Below, one piece after another: positions 34,849 to 44,173 of a stretch of 54,705 bases of DNA. The stretch is from JAFAGX01 sp035623255 (GTDB lineage: Bacteria > Acidobacteriota > Terriglobia > Terriglobales > Acidobacteriaceae). The notes beneath the pieces were generated by a model. That model saw only the letters and a program-made list of their open reading frames with translations. It made no database searches and was not told where the DNA came from. Location: NCBI GenBank assembly GCA_035623255.1, contig DASPTU010000105.1:1-54705 (forward strand), in the 5' to 3' direction. Position numbers and translations under genes: made by a program. Numbering within the stretch: the stretch's first letter is position 1; each line of letters starts with the position of its first letter.

Positions 34849-36108
34849 TCAACTGCGGCTGGGAGCGGACGCTCTCATCAGCAGGCCATCACCGCCCGTC
34901 CCGGATAATTCGCCACTCCGCTTCGGCGGCCAAATCTGCATGACAACGCCGGCAAACAGGAGAAGCACTGCCCACCCGATGATCCCAAGCCGATGGTACC
35001 CCACCAGGAACAATTGCATGGGCGAAAAGAACAGCAAAACCAACGAGCAAATCATCAATGCAGACGGCCAGGTGCGGACGTTCTGCCGCGATTGCCATTG
35101 AGTGGCGATGAGTGCGATTGGCAGAAGCAGAATGCTGAGATCGTGACCAAGGCAGTAGTAGCTGGTGACGACGGCGGTGAGCAGTGCAAGGGCGAAATGC
35201 CAGCCGAACAATTCTTGGCGTGGGCCGCTTCGAATCAGCCATGCGGTGAGCAGCAGAATCGCCACTGAGAGCAATACCACCAAGGCGACAGCGAAGGGTT
35301 GGGCATGAAACAGGATGTAGAACATACCGCGAAGGTTTGGCATGTCGGAAGGCCTGAGCGCGCCTTGAGCCATCGTGTGATCTAAACGCAAGACATAAGT
35401 TGGATAGGAAAAGAGATTCGGGCCGACAACCGCCAGTGAGACGAGTGCCAGGAATGTGGCAATTGGCAAGAAACCGTAAAGTATCTTGGTTCCGCCTCGT
35501 ATTAGCCAGAGAAAAAGGAATGGCAAAATGAGTTGAGGCCGAAACAGGCCGAGTGCCAGGAACCCTCCCGCCAGCTTTTCCGCCTTCTTCTTCAGGCAGA
35601 CGAAAACCAATGTATAGACAAGCAGGAGCACGATCGAATCCTGCCCCTGGAGCAACGTCAAGAAAATTGGGAAAAAGGCAAACCCCGCAAGCACCCAGAC
35701 CGCCCATGAATGACTGTCATGTCTCGATATATCATCGCTGAAGAGAAAAGCCACTACTACGAGAACCACGACATTAAGCAAATCCCAGGCGATGAAGGCG
35801 CGAATGTACGGAAGACGGGTAAGAGGAGCAAAGATCAGAGCTTCAAATGGAGGGTGGAAGTATGGCAAGGCATCCTGGCGGATGGCGACATCCGGAGCAA
35901 TCCTTCCCTGTACTTTGTATTGCTCGGCATCGTTGTACAGGTCATACCCTAAGCCCGTACGCACCATGGTTCCGGCGCAGTAATAAATCGTGAAATCGGG
36001 ATAGCCTTTCACGACTAATTGTCGCGAATGCCAAAAGAGCACGGCGTGAATCAACACCATTCCTGACAGGTAAGCCAAGGCGAGAAATCTTGTCTTCGAT
36101 CTTTGCAT
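34849..36108 (-). CDS. GT87/DUF2029-like polytopic membrane protein, second copy
   Basis: About 420 residues, 10-11 helices, same superfamily as the gene just downstream. The first periplasmic loop has the marks DFTIYYCAGTMVRTGLGYDL and AIRQDALPYFHPPFEALIF, usual for DUF2029 glycosyltransferases. The frame is open to 36177, but the extra residues are Arg/Ser-rich and overlap the start of the divergent gene, so the ATG at 36108 (MQRSKTRFLAL) is preferred; neither has a good Shine-Dalgarno. The two GT87 genes probably form one transcript. Confidence 0.75.
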   Translation of the reverse strand: MQRSKTRFLALAYLSGMVLIHAVLFWHSRQLVVKGYPDFTIYYCAGTMVRTGLGYDLYNDAEQYKVQGRIAPDVAIRQDALPYFHPPFEALIFAPLTRLPYIRAFIAWDLLNVVVLVVVAFLFSDDISRHDSHSWAVWVLAGFAFFPIFLTLLQGQDSIVLLLVYTLVFVCLKKKAEKLAGGFLALGLFRPQLILPFLFLWLIRGGTKILYGFLPIATFLALVSLAVVGPNLFSYPTYVLRLDHTMAQGALRPSDMPNLRGMFYILFHAQPFAVALVVLLSVAILLLTAWLIRSGPRQELFGWHFALALLTAVVTSYYCLGHDLSILLLPIALIATQWQSRQNVRTWPSALMICSLVLLFFSPMQLFLVGYHRLGIIGWAVLLLFAGVVMQIWPPKRSGELSGTGGDGLLMRASAPSRS

Positions 36109-36194
36109 TCTGAAAGGAAACTTGTTGCTGCTTGATCGCAACCGCGAGCCGATTCTATACCGTGGCATGCCGGGCACGATATGATCGTGCCGTC

Positions 36195-37649
36195 ATGCAA
36201 GACTGGCTGGGGACGCGGAGGCTTTTTGTCCTGTTACTCGCCGGTGGTTTGTTTGTGCTGGCGGCGCGTGCCGCGACTGATCCAGATGTCTGGTGGCACC
36301 TGCGCACGGGCCAACTGATCGTTCAGAACCACAGGCTTTTTTATGCGGATCCGTACTCGTTCACGCGAGCCGGTTATCTCTGGGTTGACCATGAGTGGCT
36401 ATCGCAGATCCTAATCTTTGGCGTGTACAAGAGTGCGGGGTGGGGAGGACTCATTACTGGCTTTGCTGCGCTTGTAGCGGCAACGTTCCTGCTCGTCTTT
36501 GCACGTTGTTCCGGACGCCCGTACATCGCGGGAGCCATGACTACGTGGGGTGCCATAGCCGCAGTGCCGAGCTTTGGAGTGCGGCCGCAAATGTTCACAC
36601 TTCTGCTGAGCTGCCTTTCCTTGTTCATTTTGGAGCGATCTTATAAGCGTCCACCGCTTCTATGGTGGCTGCTGCCATTGATGCTGCTTTGGGTCAATTT
36701 GCATGCCGGATACCCCTTGGGAATAGTGCTGATCGTGGTCTTTCTGATGGGAGATTTGCTCGATCGGGCCCTTGGAAACGGCGAGGTGACGGAATGGCCT
36801 ACCCGGCTTCGAAGCCTGAGCCTGGCTGGCCTTGCATGCGCTGCAATTGTTCCGCTGAACCCGTACGGCGCCGCGATGTACCGGTATCCCTTCGAGACAT
36901 TACATTCGCGGGCCATGCTGGCCTACATCGGGGAATGGTCGTCGCCTGACTTTCATCAAGGGAGATATGCGCCAGCCCTGGTCATGATTCTTGCAACGAT
37001 ACTTCTCCCAACGCTGTGTCCGCGGTGTTTACGGGCGCGAGAATTGCTGCTTCTGGCAGTGACGATGTATGCGGCATTACGCTCGGTGCGGCACATTCCA
37101 CTGTATGTGCTGGTCGCGGGGCCCCTGCTCGCTCGCGTGATTGAGGGAATACTGCGGCAATCGGGCAAGTTGGCTCCTTTTGAACGTCAGATGCCATTGA
37201 CGCGCCTAAAATTCACGGTCAACTTGGTGCTTCTGGCCAGTTTTGTGGTCTTCGTCGGGATGCGAGTCCGGTACGTGATTGGGCGTCAGGCAGAAATAAC
37301 CGCCAAGGAGTTTCCGTCTGCCGCAGTGGCGTTCCTGACAAACGCGCGACCACCGGCTCCAATCATGAACCACTACAACTGGGGTGGATATTTCATTTGG
37401 AGGCTCTACCCGAGGTACAACGTCTATATCGATGGGCGAGCAGACGTTTATGGCGATTCTTTCCTAGACGAATTTGCTTCGGCGTATTACGTGAAAGGCG
37501 AGTCTTGGCGAGTTGGGCTGGGAAAATGGCGAGTACGAACAATTGTGCTTCCCCCGGATGCTCCGTTAGTGACGGCGCTTTCACTCGAACCCGACTGGGA
37601 AGCAGTTTTTGCAGATAATCAGGCCGTCGTGCTCACTCGATCGCGCTAA
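36195..37649 (+). CDS. Polytopic GT-C-like membrane protein (paralog of 49.8 kb gene)
   Basis: About 484 residues with 10 or more helices. The first periplasmic loop carries DPDVWWHLRTGQLI, with the acidic/aromatic pattern common in GT-C glycosyltransferases, and DHEWLSQ follows. The C-terminal soluble end has NWGGYFIWRLYPRYNVYIDG, then RADVYGD. The protein at 49759-51474 has matching motifs (DSDIGWHIRNGE, WEWLYD, WGGYLIYRLYP, DDRHDLYGD), so the two are paralogs. The start is set at the ATG at 36195 (MQDWLGTRRLF), clear of the divergent gene. It precedes the tad operon by 300 bases. Sugar or lipid transfer is likely but unproven. Confidence 0.7.
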   Translation: MQDWLGTRRLFVLLLAGGLFVLAARAATDPDVWWHLRTGQLIVQNHRLFYADPYSFTRAGYLWVDHEWLSQILIFGVYKSAGWGGLITGFAALVAATFLLVFARCSGRPYIAGAMTTWGAIAAVPSFGVRPQMFTLLLSCLSLFILERSYKRPPLLWWLLPLMLLWVNLHAGYPLGIVLIVVFLMGDLLDRALGNGEVTEWPTRLRSLSLAGLACAAIVPLNPYGAAMYRYPFETLHSRAMLAYIGEWSSPDFHQGRYAPALVMILATILLPTLCPRCLRARELLLLAVTMYAALRSVRHIPLYVLVAGPLLARVIEGILRQSGKLAPFERQMPLTRLKFTVNLVLLASFVVFVGMRVRYVIGRQAEITAKEFPSAAVAFLTNARPPAPIMNHYNWGGYFIWRLYPRYNVYIDGRADVYGDSFLDEFASAYYVKGESWRVGLGKWRVRTIVLPPDAPLVTALSLEPDWEAVFADNQAVVLTRSR

Positions 37650-37695
37650 GGGCAAGGCGGTTGGGTGTTTTTGACACGAGAGGGCAAGGCGGTTG
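37649..37695 (+). repeat. Direct repeat in the region upstream of flp
   Basis: AGGGCAAGGCGGTTG occurs perfectly at 37649-37663 and 37681-37695, a 32-base period. It begins at the stop codon of the preceding gene, in the roughly 300-base leader before the pilin gene. This leader otherwise shows no clear sigma-70 or sigma-54 promoter. It may be an operator for the pilus operon or a simple tandem duplication. Confidence 0.5.
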
Positions 37696-37948
37696 AGGTC
37701 CTCCGACAAACTCGCTATGTGACCATCGTTACCTCCGAAATTGAATTTTTCTGCGCGATGCGCCACAATTTGTCACTCTGGCGCCATGGCTGGGAGTATC
37801 ATGACGGGGGGAGCCGAGTGTAAGGGTTTTTCCCTTCTCAAGCTATTGATTCGTAACAAGCAATCAGCCGCGGCGAAAGTTGCGCGCCGAGAGCCGCGGT
37901 TGTCGGCTGAGTACCGCGCTTAGAGAACAGGAAATGGGAGGTAGGGCA

Positions 37949-38116
37949 ATGAATCGTGTGATTCGAACGCTATGGCGAGATGATGAAGGACAAGATATCG
38001 CGGAATACGCGGTAATGTTGGCAGTGATTTTGGTCATCGTGGTAGGCACGATCCGGCTGATCGGGGGAAATGCCAACAACGTCTTCTCGTCTGTCGCAAG
38101 TTCAATTGCGCAGTAG
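37949..38116 (+). CDS. flp: Flp/Fap-type (type IVb) pilin
   Basis: A 55-residue pilin subunit. A short basic leader ends at Gly14, followed by QDIAEYAVMLAVILVIVVG with the Glu19-Tyr20 pair that defines Flp pilins, then a brief hydrophilic tail. A TadV-type prepilin peptidase should cut after Gly14, but no such peptidase gene is in this window. Start confidence is high: GGAGGT lies six bases before the ATG. The frame is open upstream to 37880, but that part is not pilin-like. It is the first gene of the tad operon, with a 157-base gap (GTGTGTGCTG-type tandem words) before cpaB. Confidence 0.9.
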   Translation: MNRVIRTLWRDDEGQDIAEYAVMLAVILVIVVGTIRLIGGNANNVFSSVASSIAQ

Positions 38117-38273
38117 TGTTGGTGTGCTGCGAGCGGGCAGGCGTTCGCGGAAGATGTGTGTGCTGGCGTTGTGTGTGCTGAGATCGCGCAACAGCTGCGA
38201 CCGTAATTGTCGGCGGTATAGGCGTTAGGCAGTTTAGACACGACACGCGCGCACCGTAATTTCAGGAGTGGCG

Positions 38274-39110
38274 ATGAATCGTAACCGGCTTTTGATGATC
38301 GGCTTCTTTGCCTTGGTAGTAGGGGGCGCCGTGAGCTTTATCGTTTATCGAAATCTGCAGGGAGGGCGGGCCAACTCCGTTCCGGGCGAAGATGTTCTGG
38401 TGGCAGCCAATGATTTGCAGGTCGGTACGAAAATCGAGGAAAAAGACATCAAGTACGTGCACTACCCATCTGGAGACCTGCCCGTCGGAGTTTTTCATCG
38501 CAAAGACCGTCTACTGGGACGCGGCGTAACGGTTCCGATCTCCAGGGGCGAACTGATTCTCACAAACAAGCTAGCTGCCGAGAATGCCGGCTACGGTTTA
38601 CCGTCGTTAATTCCACCCGGAATGCGTGCGGTGGCAGTCAGAGTGAATGACACGACCGGAATTGCCGGTTTCGTCGTGCCAGGCACGCGTGTGGATGTAC
38701 TGCTGACTGGAAATCCCGAAGGCGTTAATCAGCAGGAAACCACTACGATTCTGGAAAACGTGGCTGTGCTTGCCGCGGGACAGAAACTGGAACGAAATGC
38801 CGCAGGGGAGCCGCAATCGACTCCCGTGATCACCCTGCTGGTCTCGCCCGATGACGCGCAAAAGCTGACGCTGGCCGCCAACCAAGGAAAGATTCAACTA
38901 GCGCTACGAAATCCGCTGGACACAAAACAGCAGGAACTCATGACTGCTAGGTCTGACGCACTTTATAAAATCGCCGCGGCTCCGGTTCATCCGGAACCCG
39001 CGCGACCCAAAGCAAAACATATAGCAACCCCCGCTCCTCCTCCCCCCATGATCGCCCCCTACATAGTGGAGATTTACAAGGGCGACAAGAGGGAAGACAC
39101 CAAATTCTGA
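38274..39110 (+). CDS. cpaB: Flp pilus assembly protein CpaB/RcpC
   Basis: About 278 residues. One N-terminal membrane helix (about 5-26) is followed by a SAF-like beta-clip domain (about 40-100, VLVAANDLQVGTKIEEKDIK) and a C-terminal RcpC domain ending in a Pro-rich tail (HIATPAPPPPM). It is thought to work with the secretin and may bind peptidoglycan or stabilise the outer-membrane channel. AGGAG precedes the ATG at 38274. A GTG at 38268 overlaps that site and is less likely. Confidence 0.9.
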   Translation: MNRNRLLMIGFFALVVGGAVSFIVYRNLQGGRANSVPGEDVLVAANDLQVGTKIEEKDIKYVHYPSGDLPVGVFHRKDRLLGRGVTVPISRGELILTNKLAAENAGYGLPSLIPPGMRAVAVRVNDTTGIAGFVVPGTRVDVLLTGNPEGVNQQETTTILENVAVLAAGQKLERNAAGEPQSTPVITLLVSPDDAQKLTLAANQGKIQLALRNPLDTKQQELMTARSDALYKIAAAPVHPEPARPKAKHIATPAPPPPMIAPYIVEIYKGDKREDTKF

Positions 39111-39136
39111 GAACTAAGAGCACCGAGGTCAAGAAC

Positions 39137-40621
39137 ATGTCGATCTGCTCCCGCACGCGGGAGGACCGAAAATTGGAACCCCATAGGCGTTTGAGAAGGT
39201 CCGGCAGTCTGCTCGTTGCGCTGCTTTTGGTGTGTATGGTGGCAACCTCGCAGCCGCAACCGGATGCAAAAGCTGCAAACGCGCAAACCGCCCCCGCTCA
39301 GGGATCGGCGAGCACGCAAGTTCCCGCAGGCGAGGCCACGGGCGCTGCGCCATTACGGGTGATGGTTGGCAAGTCGATTCTTATCAATACGACGGAGCGC
39401 ATCAAAAGGGTCTCTGTAACGGACCCCACCGTCGCAGACCCGATTGTCGTGGCTCCGACGCAAATCCTGGTGCACGGCCGTTCTGCTGGCGAGGTTTCTT
39501 TGCTGATCTGGGATGAATTGGAGCGTTCACGAAGCTTCGACTTGCGCGTAGACGTTGACGTTAGCGCTGCAGCCGAGGAGGAGCGGCGAGTTTTCCCTGA
39601 TGAGCAGATTACGGTTACACCTTCTCGCTCCGCCATTGTTTTGTCAGGGCATGTTTCGACTGAGGATGTATCGAAGCGCGCGGAGATGATTGCCGCAGCC
39701 TACTCCAAGAATGTCGTTAATGTGCTCACGTTTGGGCCTGTGGGAGCACAAGAGGTGCTTCTGCAGGTCAAATTCGCGGAAGTGGACCGCGCGGCGGCCC
39801 TGCAGTTGGGATCAAACTTCTTTACTCCCGGCACGGGAAACACCACGGGAGTGGTGGGTACTGGACAGTTTGGCGGATCGACGGTGACGACAACCACCTC
39901 GACCGCTGTCTCTACCAACGGTGCAACAAGCATTACCGGGACCGCGCCGACGCCACCCCTCATCAATATCGTTAATCCATTGAATCTTTTTCTTTTTCGC
40001 ACGGATATCAATTTCGGAGCCGTGATCGAGGCTTTACAGCAGAAAAGCCTGTTGCAAATCCTGGCGGAACCAAACCTCATTGCAGTGAACGGAAAAGAGG
40101 CCAGTTTTCTGGCAGGCGGCCAATTTCCTTTCCCGATCGTGCAGCCGGGACAAGGTTTCACAGCGGTGACGATTTCGTTCAAGGATTTTGGCGTGAAGCT
40201 CAACTTTACGCCCGTGATCATGCCAAATGGCAACATTCACTTGAAGGTATCGCCAGAGGTAAGCACGTTGGATTTCGCGAATGCGCTCACGATCTCGGGA
40301 TTCACTGTGCCCGCGTTGAGCACGCGGAAGGCGGAAACAGAATTCGAGTTGCAGGATGGGCAAAGCTTTGTAATCGCCGGGCTGTTGGACAATCGAGTGA
40401 CGGAGGTAGCGGACAAGATTCCGGGCCTGGGCGACATTCCAATCCTCGGTAACTTGTTTAGGAGCAAGAATCTGCAAAAGAATAAATCGGAGCTGATGGT
40501 GTTGTGCACCGTCCGGCGAATTTCTGCCAGCACTGAGGCTCCAACTGGGCCGGCCGACCCCCAGCCGTTCCTGGATCAGAACAAGTTTGACGGAAAGAAA
40601 CCATCGGGAAGTCAGAAATAA
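39137..40621 (+). CDS. rcpA: Tad secretin RcpA/CpaC
   Basis: The outer-membrane secretin that lets the Flp pilus through. 494 residues, with a signal anchor after a basic N-terminus (about 20-40). The pilus-secretin N-domain is KSILINTTERIKRVSVTDPT with QILVHGRSAGEVSLLIWD (about 75-140), and a BON-like strand set follows. The secretin core (about 265-460) has SLLQILAEPNLIAVNGKEA, SFLAGGQFPFPI and the terminal IPGLGDIPILGNLFRSK. No lipobox is seen. A Ser/Thr-rich stretch with STVTTTTSTAVSTNG forms a loop before the core. The gap to tadZ is 58 bases. Confidence 0.93.
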   Translation: MSICSRTREDRKLEPHRRLRRSGSLLVALLLVCMVATSQPQPDAKAANAQTAPAQGSASTQVPAGEATGAAPLRVMVGKSILINTTERIKRVSVTDPTVADPIVVAPTQILVHGRSAGEVSLLIWDELERSRSFDLRVDVDVSAAAEEERRVFPDEQITVTPSRSAIVLSGHVSTEDVSKRAEMIAAAYSKNVVNVLTFGPVGAQEVLLQVKFAEVDRAAALQLGSNFFTPGTGNTTGVVGTGQFGGSTVTTTTSTAVSTNGATSITGTAPTPPLINIVNPLNLFLFRTDINFGAVIEALQQKSLLQILAEPNLIAVNGKEASFLAGGQFPFPIVQPGQGFTAVTISFKDFGVKLNFTPVIMPNGNIHLKVSPEVSTLDFANALTISGFTVPALSTRKAETEFELQDGQSFVIAGLLDNRVTEVADKIPGLGDIPILGNLFRSKNLQKNKSELMVLCTVRRISASTEAPTGPADPQPFLDQNKFDGKKPSGSQK

Positions 40622-40679
40622 AGGGATGTTCAGAAAAGGCAGGACGCCCGCATTTTCTGAAGCATGAGTGGAGCAGTAA

Positions 40680-41852
40680 ATGGCCGAACTTCCAGTCGTA
40701 GTGGTCGCGCTAGATGATGAGCAGCGTGCGGTTTTGCAAGTGTTGGTCGATGGAACCAGCGTAGCGCGCGTCGTCTATTCTTCCTCCGCGTTTCCAGTCG
40801 CGACCACAGATCCGACGATGCGGCGCATCGAGAGCGCGAACCCTGAGGTCGTTCTGCTCGATATACCGACTGCGAATCCCAGCCTCGCCTTGCGCGCCAT
40901 CGAACTGATTCACGCGCAACTGCCGGAGTGCTCGCTATTTGCGATCGGCAGCATGGGACAACCGCATGTGATCGTGAATGCCATGCGGGCGGGCGCCTGC
41001 GAGTTCATCGAACGGCCCACCACGACGACCGATCTTTTGGAGGCGTTTGTGCGCCTCAGCGCTTCACAACGCAAGGGCCACGTTCAAGAAAACCGCGGCA
41101 AGATATTCAGCGTAGTAAACGCAAAGGGGGGCAGCGGTTCAACCACGGTCGCAGTCAACCTCGCTCTGGCGCTACAAGCCGCGCATGGCAATACGGCGCT
41201 AGTGGACCTGGCGCATCTGGGACATTGTGCCTTGCATTTGAATCTTAAGCCGATGTTCGGAGTGGCCGACGCCATCCGCAACTTGCATCGCCTCGACAGT
41301 TCCTTGCTTGAAAGCTTCATGACACGCCATGCGGGTGGGATGCAGTTGCTGGCAGGCCCGAACACTCCGATCGGGACAGACCCTTCGCATGCGGAGCACG
41401 CCAAGCTGTTCGATCTGCTGGTCGGCCATTTTCGGTACGTTGTAGCCGATCTTTCAACTCGCATGGACGCGACGACAAAACTGGTGTCGAACTTGTCACA
41501 GACAGTGCTGATGGTCGCGCATGCGGACGTGGCCTCCTTGTGGAGCGCAGCCCGAGTCCAGCAGTATTTGTCTGAGAACGGCAACCGGGAAAAGGTGTTG
41601 TTGGTTCTAAATCGTTTTCGCAAGATTCCAGGGTTCAGCGAAACAGATGCTGAAGCCGCCGCGGGTGTGAAGGTAGTAGCCAAGATTCCGAATCAGTATT
41701 TTGCCGTCTCAACTTCGATTGATCGCGGTGTGCCTCTGCTGCAACAGACGCACACTGACGTGGCTCGCGCTTTCACGAGCCTGGCGACGCGTCTCACGGA
41801 AAACGAACCGGATGTGAAGCGCAAAGCGTGGTCGTTGTTTAAGACCGTGTAG
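40680..41852 (+). CDS. tadZ: TadZ/CpaE-like ATPase, pilus localisation factor
   Basis: 390 residues. The N-terminal receiver-like domain (about 5-125) has Asp61 at the position of the phospho-acceptor, in VVLLDIP. A ParA/MinD-type ATPase follows, with deviant Walker A VVNAKGGSGSTTVAVNLA (about 145-160). TadZ proteins position the secretion machinery at the pole or bind the CpaF motor. The MinD switch-I position reads VDLAHLGHCALHLNL, with His and Ala where DLDLQFGD is usual, so nucleotide hydrolysis may be altered. GGAG lies nine bases before the ATG. The C-terminus ends in a basic SLFKTV tail. Confidence 0.88.
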   Translation: MAELPVVVVALDDEQRAVLQVLVDGTSVARVVYSSSAFPVATTDPTMRRIESANPEVVLLDIPTANPSLALRAIELIHAQLPECSLFAIGSMGQPHVIVNAMRAGACEFIERPTTTTDLLEAFVRLSASQRKGHVQENRGKIFSVVNAKGGSGSTTVAVNLALALQAAHGNTALVDLAHLGHCALHLNLKPMFGVADAIRNLHRLDSSLLESFMTRHAGGMQLLAGPNTPIGTDPSHAEHAKLFDLLVGHFRYVVADLSTRMDATTKLVSNLSQTVLMVAHADVASLWSAARVQQYLSENGNREKVLLVLNRFRKIPGFSETDAEAAAGVKVVAKIPNQYFAVSTSIDRGVPLLQQTHTDVARAFTSLATRLTENEPDVKRKAWSLFKTV

Positions 41853-41875
41853 GCGGTGGGGGCCGCAGCGAAATT

Positions 41876-43171
41876 ATGCCGAACTTGCAAGCTTTCGAGC
41901 GGACGGAATACCAGCAGGTTAAGGCGGACCTGCACCGCAAGATCCTTGATCGGCTGGACCTGGAGAAACTCGGGCGCACTCCCGGCGATACGGCCCGGGA
42001 TGAAGTGCTGCTGCTCATCCGAAATGCGGTAAACAGCGAGGCTGTTCCGCTCAGCTTCGCCGAGCGTGAACGCCTTGCCCGGGAGATTCTCGACGAGATC
42101 TTTGGCTTGGGGCCGCTGGAGCCTCTTCTGAAGGACCCGAGTGTATCTGACATACTCGTAAACCGCTATAACCGGGTCTATATAGAACGGGCAGGAAAAC
42201 TCGAGCCCACGGGCCTGAGCTTTAAGGACGATGCTCACCTGATGCAGATCATTGACCGGATCGTTTCTCGGGTCGGTCGGCGCGTGGATGAATCCTCACC
42301 GATGGTGGATGCCCGTCTCGCAGATGGGTCCCGCGTCAATGCCATTATTCCTCCTCTTGCCATCGATGGACCTTGCCTTTCGATTCGCCGTTTCGGACGC
42401 GACCCGCTCACTGCCCGGAACATGATCGAGAACAAAACGCTGACCGAATCGATGTTGGAGTTGCTCTCGGCCATGGTGAAAGGGCGACTGAACATCCTGG
42501 TATCGGGAGGTACGGGAGCCGGCAAAACAACTTTGCTCAATGTCCTTTCTGGTTATATTCCGAACTCCGAGCGCATTGTCACAATCGAAGATGCGGCGGA
42601 ATTGCAATTGAAGCAGGAGCACGTGGTGCGGCTCGAGACGCGTCCTCCCAACATTGAAGGCAAAGGCGCGGTACGGCAGAGGCAACTGGTGATTAACAGT
42701 TTGCGAATGCGGCCCGATCGCATAGTGGTGGGCGAGGTGCGCGGTGAGGAAGCCTTCGACATGCTTCAGGCCATGAACACTGGTCACGAGGGCTCATTGA
42801 CCACGGTACACGCGAACTCGCCGCGCGACGCACTGGCTCGTCTGGAAAGCATGTTCTCGATGGCAAACCTGAATCTGCCGGAGCGGGCGATGCGTCAGCA
42901 GATTGCGTCGGCCATTCACGGGGTCGTGCAGGTCTCACGTCTTTCCGACGGAACTCGAAAAGTCACCTCAGTTTCGGAAGTGACAGGGATGGAAGGCGAT
43001 GTCGTCATGATGCAAGACATCTTCATGTTTGAGCGTCGAGGGATTGATGAGGGCGGCCGGGTGCGCGGATACTTTACCGCAACCGGAATCCGGCCGAAAT
43101 TTGCCGACCGCCTGGCGACCGCGGGGTGCCGCTTGCGTCCAGCGTTGTTCGACTCGCGGATGGAGGTATAA
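41876..43171 (+). CDS. tadA: TadA/CpaF secretion ATPase
   Basis: The cytoplasmic motor ATPase of the Flp pilus, GspE/VirB11-type, 431 residues. Walker A is SGGTGAGKT (210-218), Walker B with RIVVGEVRGEEAFD lies near 282-295, and the His box TGHEGSLTTVHANSP is intact. It would power pilin assembly through TadB/TadC. The gene starts 23 bases after tadZ. Confidence 0.95.
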   Translation: MPNLQAFERTEYQQVKADLHRKILDRLDLEKLGRTPGDTARDEVLLLIRNAVNSEAVPLSFAERERLAREILDEIFGLGPLEPLLKDPSVSDILVNRYNRVYIERAGKLEPTGLSFKDDAHLMQIIDRIVSRVGRRVDESSPMVDARLADGSRVNAIIPPLAIDGPCLSIRRFGRDPLTARNMIENKTLTESMLELLSAMVKGRLNILVSGGTGAGKTTLLNVLSGYIPNSERIVTIEDAAELQLKQEHVVRLETRPPNIEGKGAVRQRQLVINSLRMRPDRIVVGEVRGEEAFDMLQAMNTGHEGSLTTVHANSPRDALARLESMFSMANLNLPERAMRQQIASAIHGVVQVSRLSDGTRKVTSVSEVTGMEGDVVMMQDIFMFERRGIDEGGRVRGYFTATGIRPKFADRLATAGCRLRPALFDSRMEV

Positions 43172-43183
43172 GCGGGACATTTT

Positions 43184-44170
43184 ATGCCGATAATTCTCGC
43201 CATCCTGATATTCGTCGCTGTCGCACTGATCGTGTTCGTGGTCGGCATGCTCCTCGACCAGCGCAGCGAGCAGGCTCGCTTGTTGCGCGAGCGGTTGGCG
43301 TCGGTGCAGAAGACGAACCAGAGGGAACCCAATGAAGAACTGGCTCTGCTGCGCGACGAGATGCTCAGCCAGATTCCTGCATTGGACAGCCTGCTGCGTC
43401 GCTCCGAGAGGATGGCGAACTTCCAAAACTTCCTCGAACAGGCGAATTTGAGAGTTCGCGCCGGGAACTTGCTGATTTATTGCGTAATCAGCGCAGTACT
43501 GGCGGGTGGTGTGGGACTCATGCTGGCGGGGTCCTTGCCCCCGGATCAGGCATTCCTTTTTGTGATGGTAGGGGCAATCGTGGGAGGGTTGATTCCTTTC
43601 TCTTATGCCTCGTACCGTCGTACGAAGCGATTCCAGAAATTTGAGGAACTGTTCCCGGACGCGATTGACACACTAGCTAGAGCGGTGCGAGCCGGACACG
43701 CCTTTACTACCGCGCTGGAACTGATCGCCAACGAAATTGCCGAACCGGTTGCGGGAGAGTTTCGGATGCTTTTCGAGGAGCAGAAGTTCGGCCTGCCGGT
43801 TCGCGACGCCCTGATGAATCTCACGGAACGCATGCCACTGGTGGACGTGAAATTTTTCGTGACCGCGGTCATGCTGCAACGCGAAACTGGCGGCAACCTG
43901 GCGGAAATCCTGGATAACTTGTCGTATGTGATCCGCGAGCGATTCAAAATCATGAGACAAGTTCGGGTTTACACGGCACAAGGGCGGCTCACCATGGCAC
44001 TCCTGATGGGACTTCCTCCCGTGATCGTGGTAGTCATGCTGATGACGAGTCCGGCGTTTATTCGGCCGCTGTTCGCCGATCCGATCGGGCATACACTCAT
44101 CGTGAGCGGCATCGTGCTGCAGACGTTAGGGTATTTTGTGATCCGAAAAGTAATACGGATCCAGGTGTAA
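43184..44170 (+). CDS. tadB: TadB inner-membrane platform protein
   Basis: 328 residues with a T2SSF/GspF-type domain (about 165-290). Helices lie at the N-terminus (about 3-20), in the middle (about 100-135) and at the C-terminus (about 265-325). The motif RAVRAGHAFTTALELIANE and the LQRETGGNLAEILDNLS segment are characteristic. It pairs with TadC to form the membrane platform for the TadA motor. It follows tadA by 12 bases and precedes tadC by three. Confidence 0.92.
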   Translation: MPIILAILIFVAVALIVFVVGMLLDQRSEQARLLRERLASVQKTNQREPNEELALLRDEMLSQIPALDSLLRRSERMANFQNFLEQANLRVRAGNLLIYCVISAVLAGGVGLMLAGSLPPDQAFLFVMVGAIVGGLIPFSYASYRRTKRFQKFEELFPDAIDTLARAVRAGHAFTTALELIANEIAEPVAGEFRMLFEEQKFGLPVRDALMNLTERMPLVDVKFFVTAVMLQRETGGNLAEILDNLSYVIRERFKIMRQVRVYTAQGRLTMALLMGLPPVIVVVMLMTSPAFIRPLFADPIGHTLIVSGIVLQTLGYFVIRKVIRIQV

Positions 44171-44173
44171 CGC

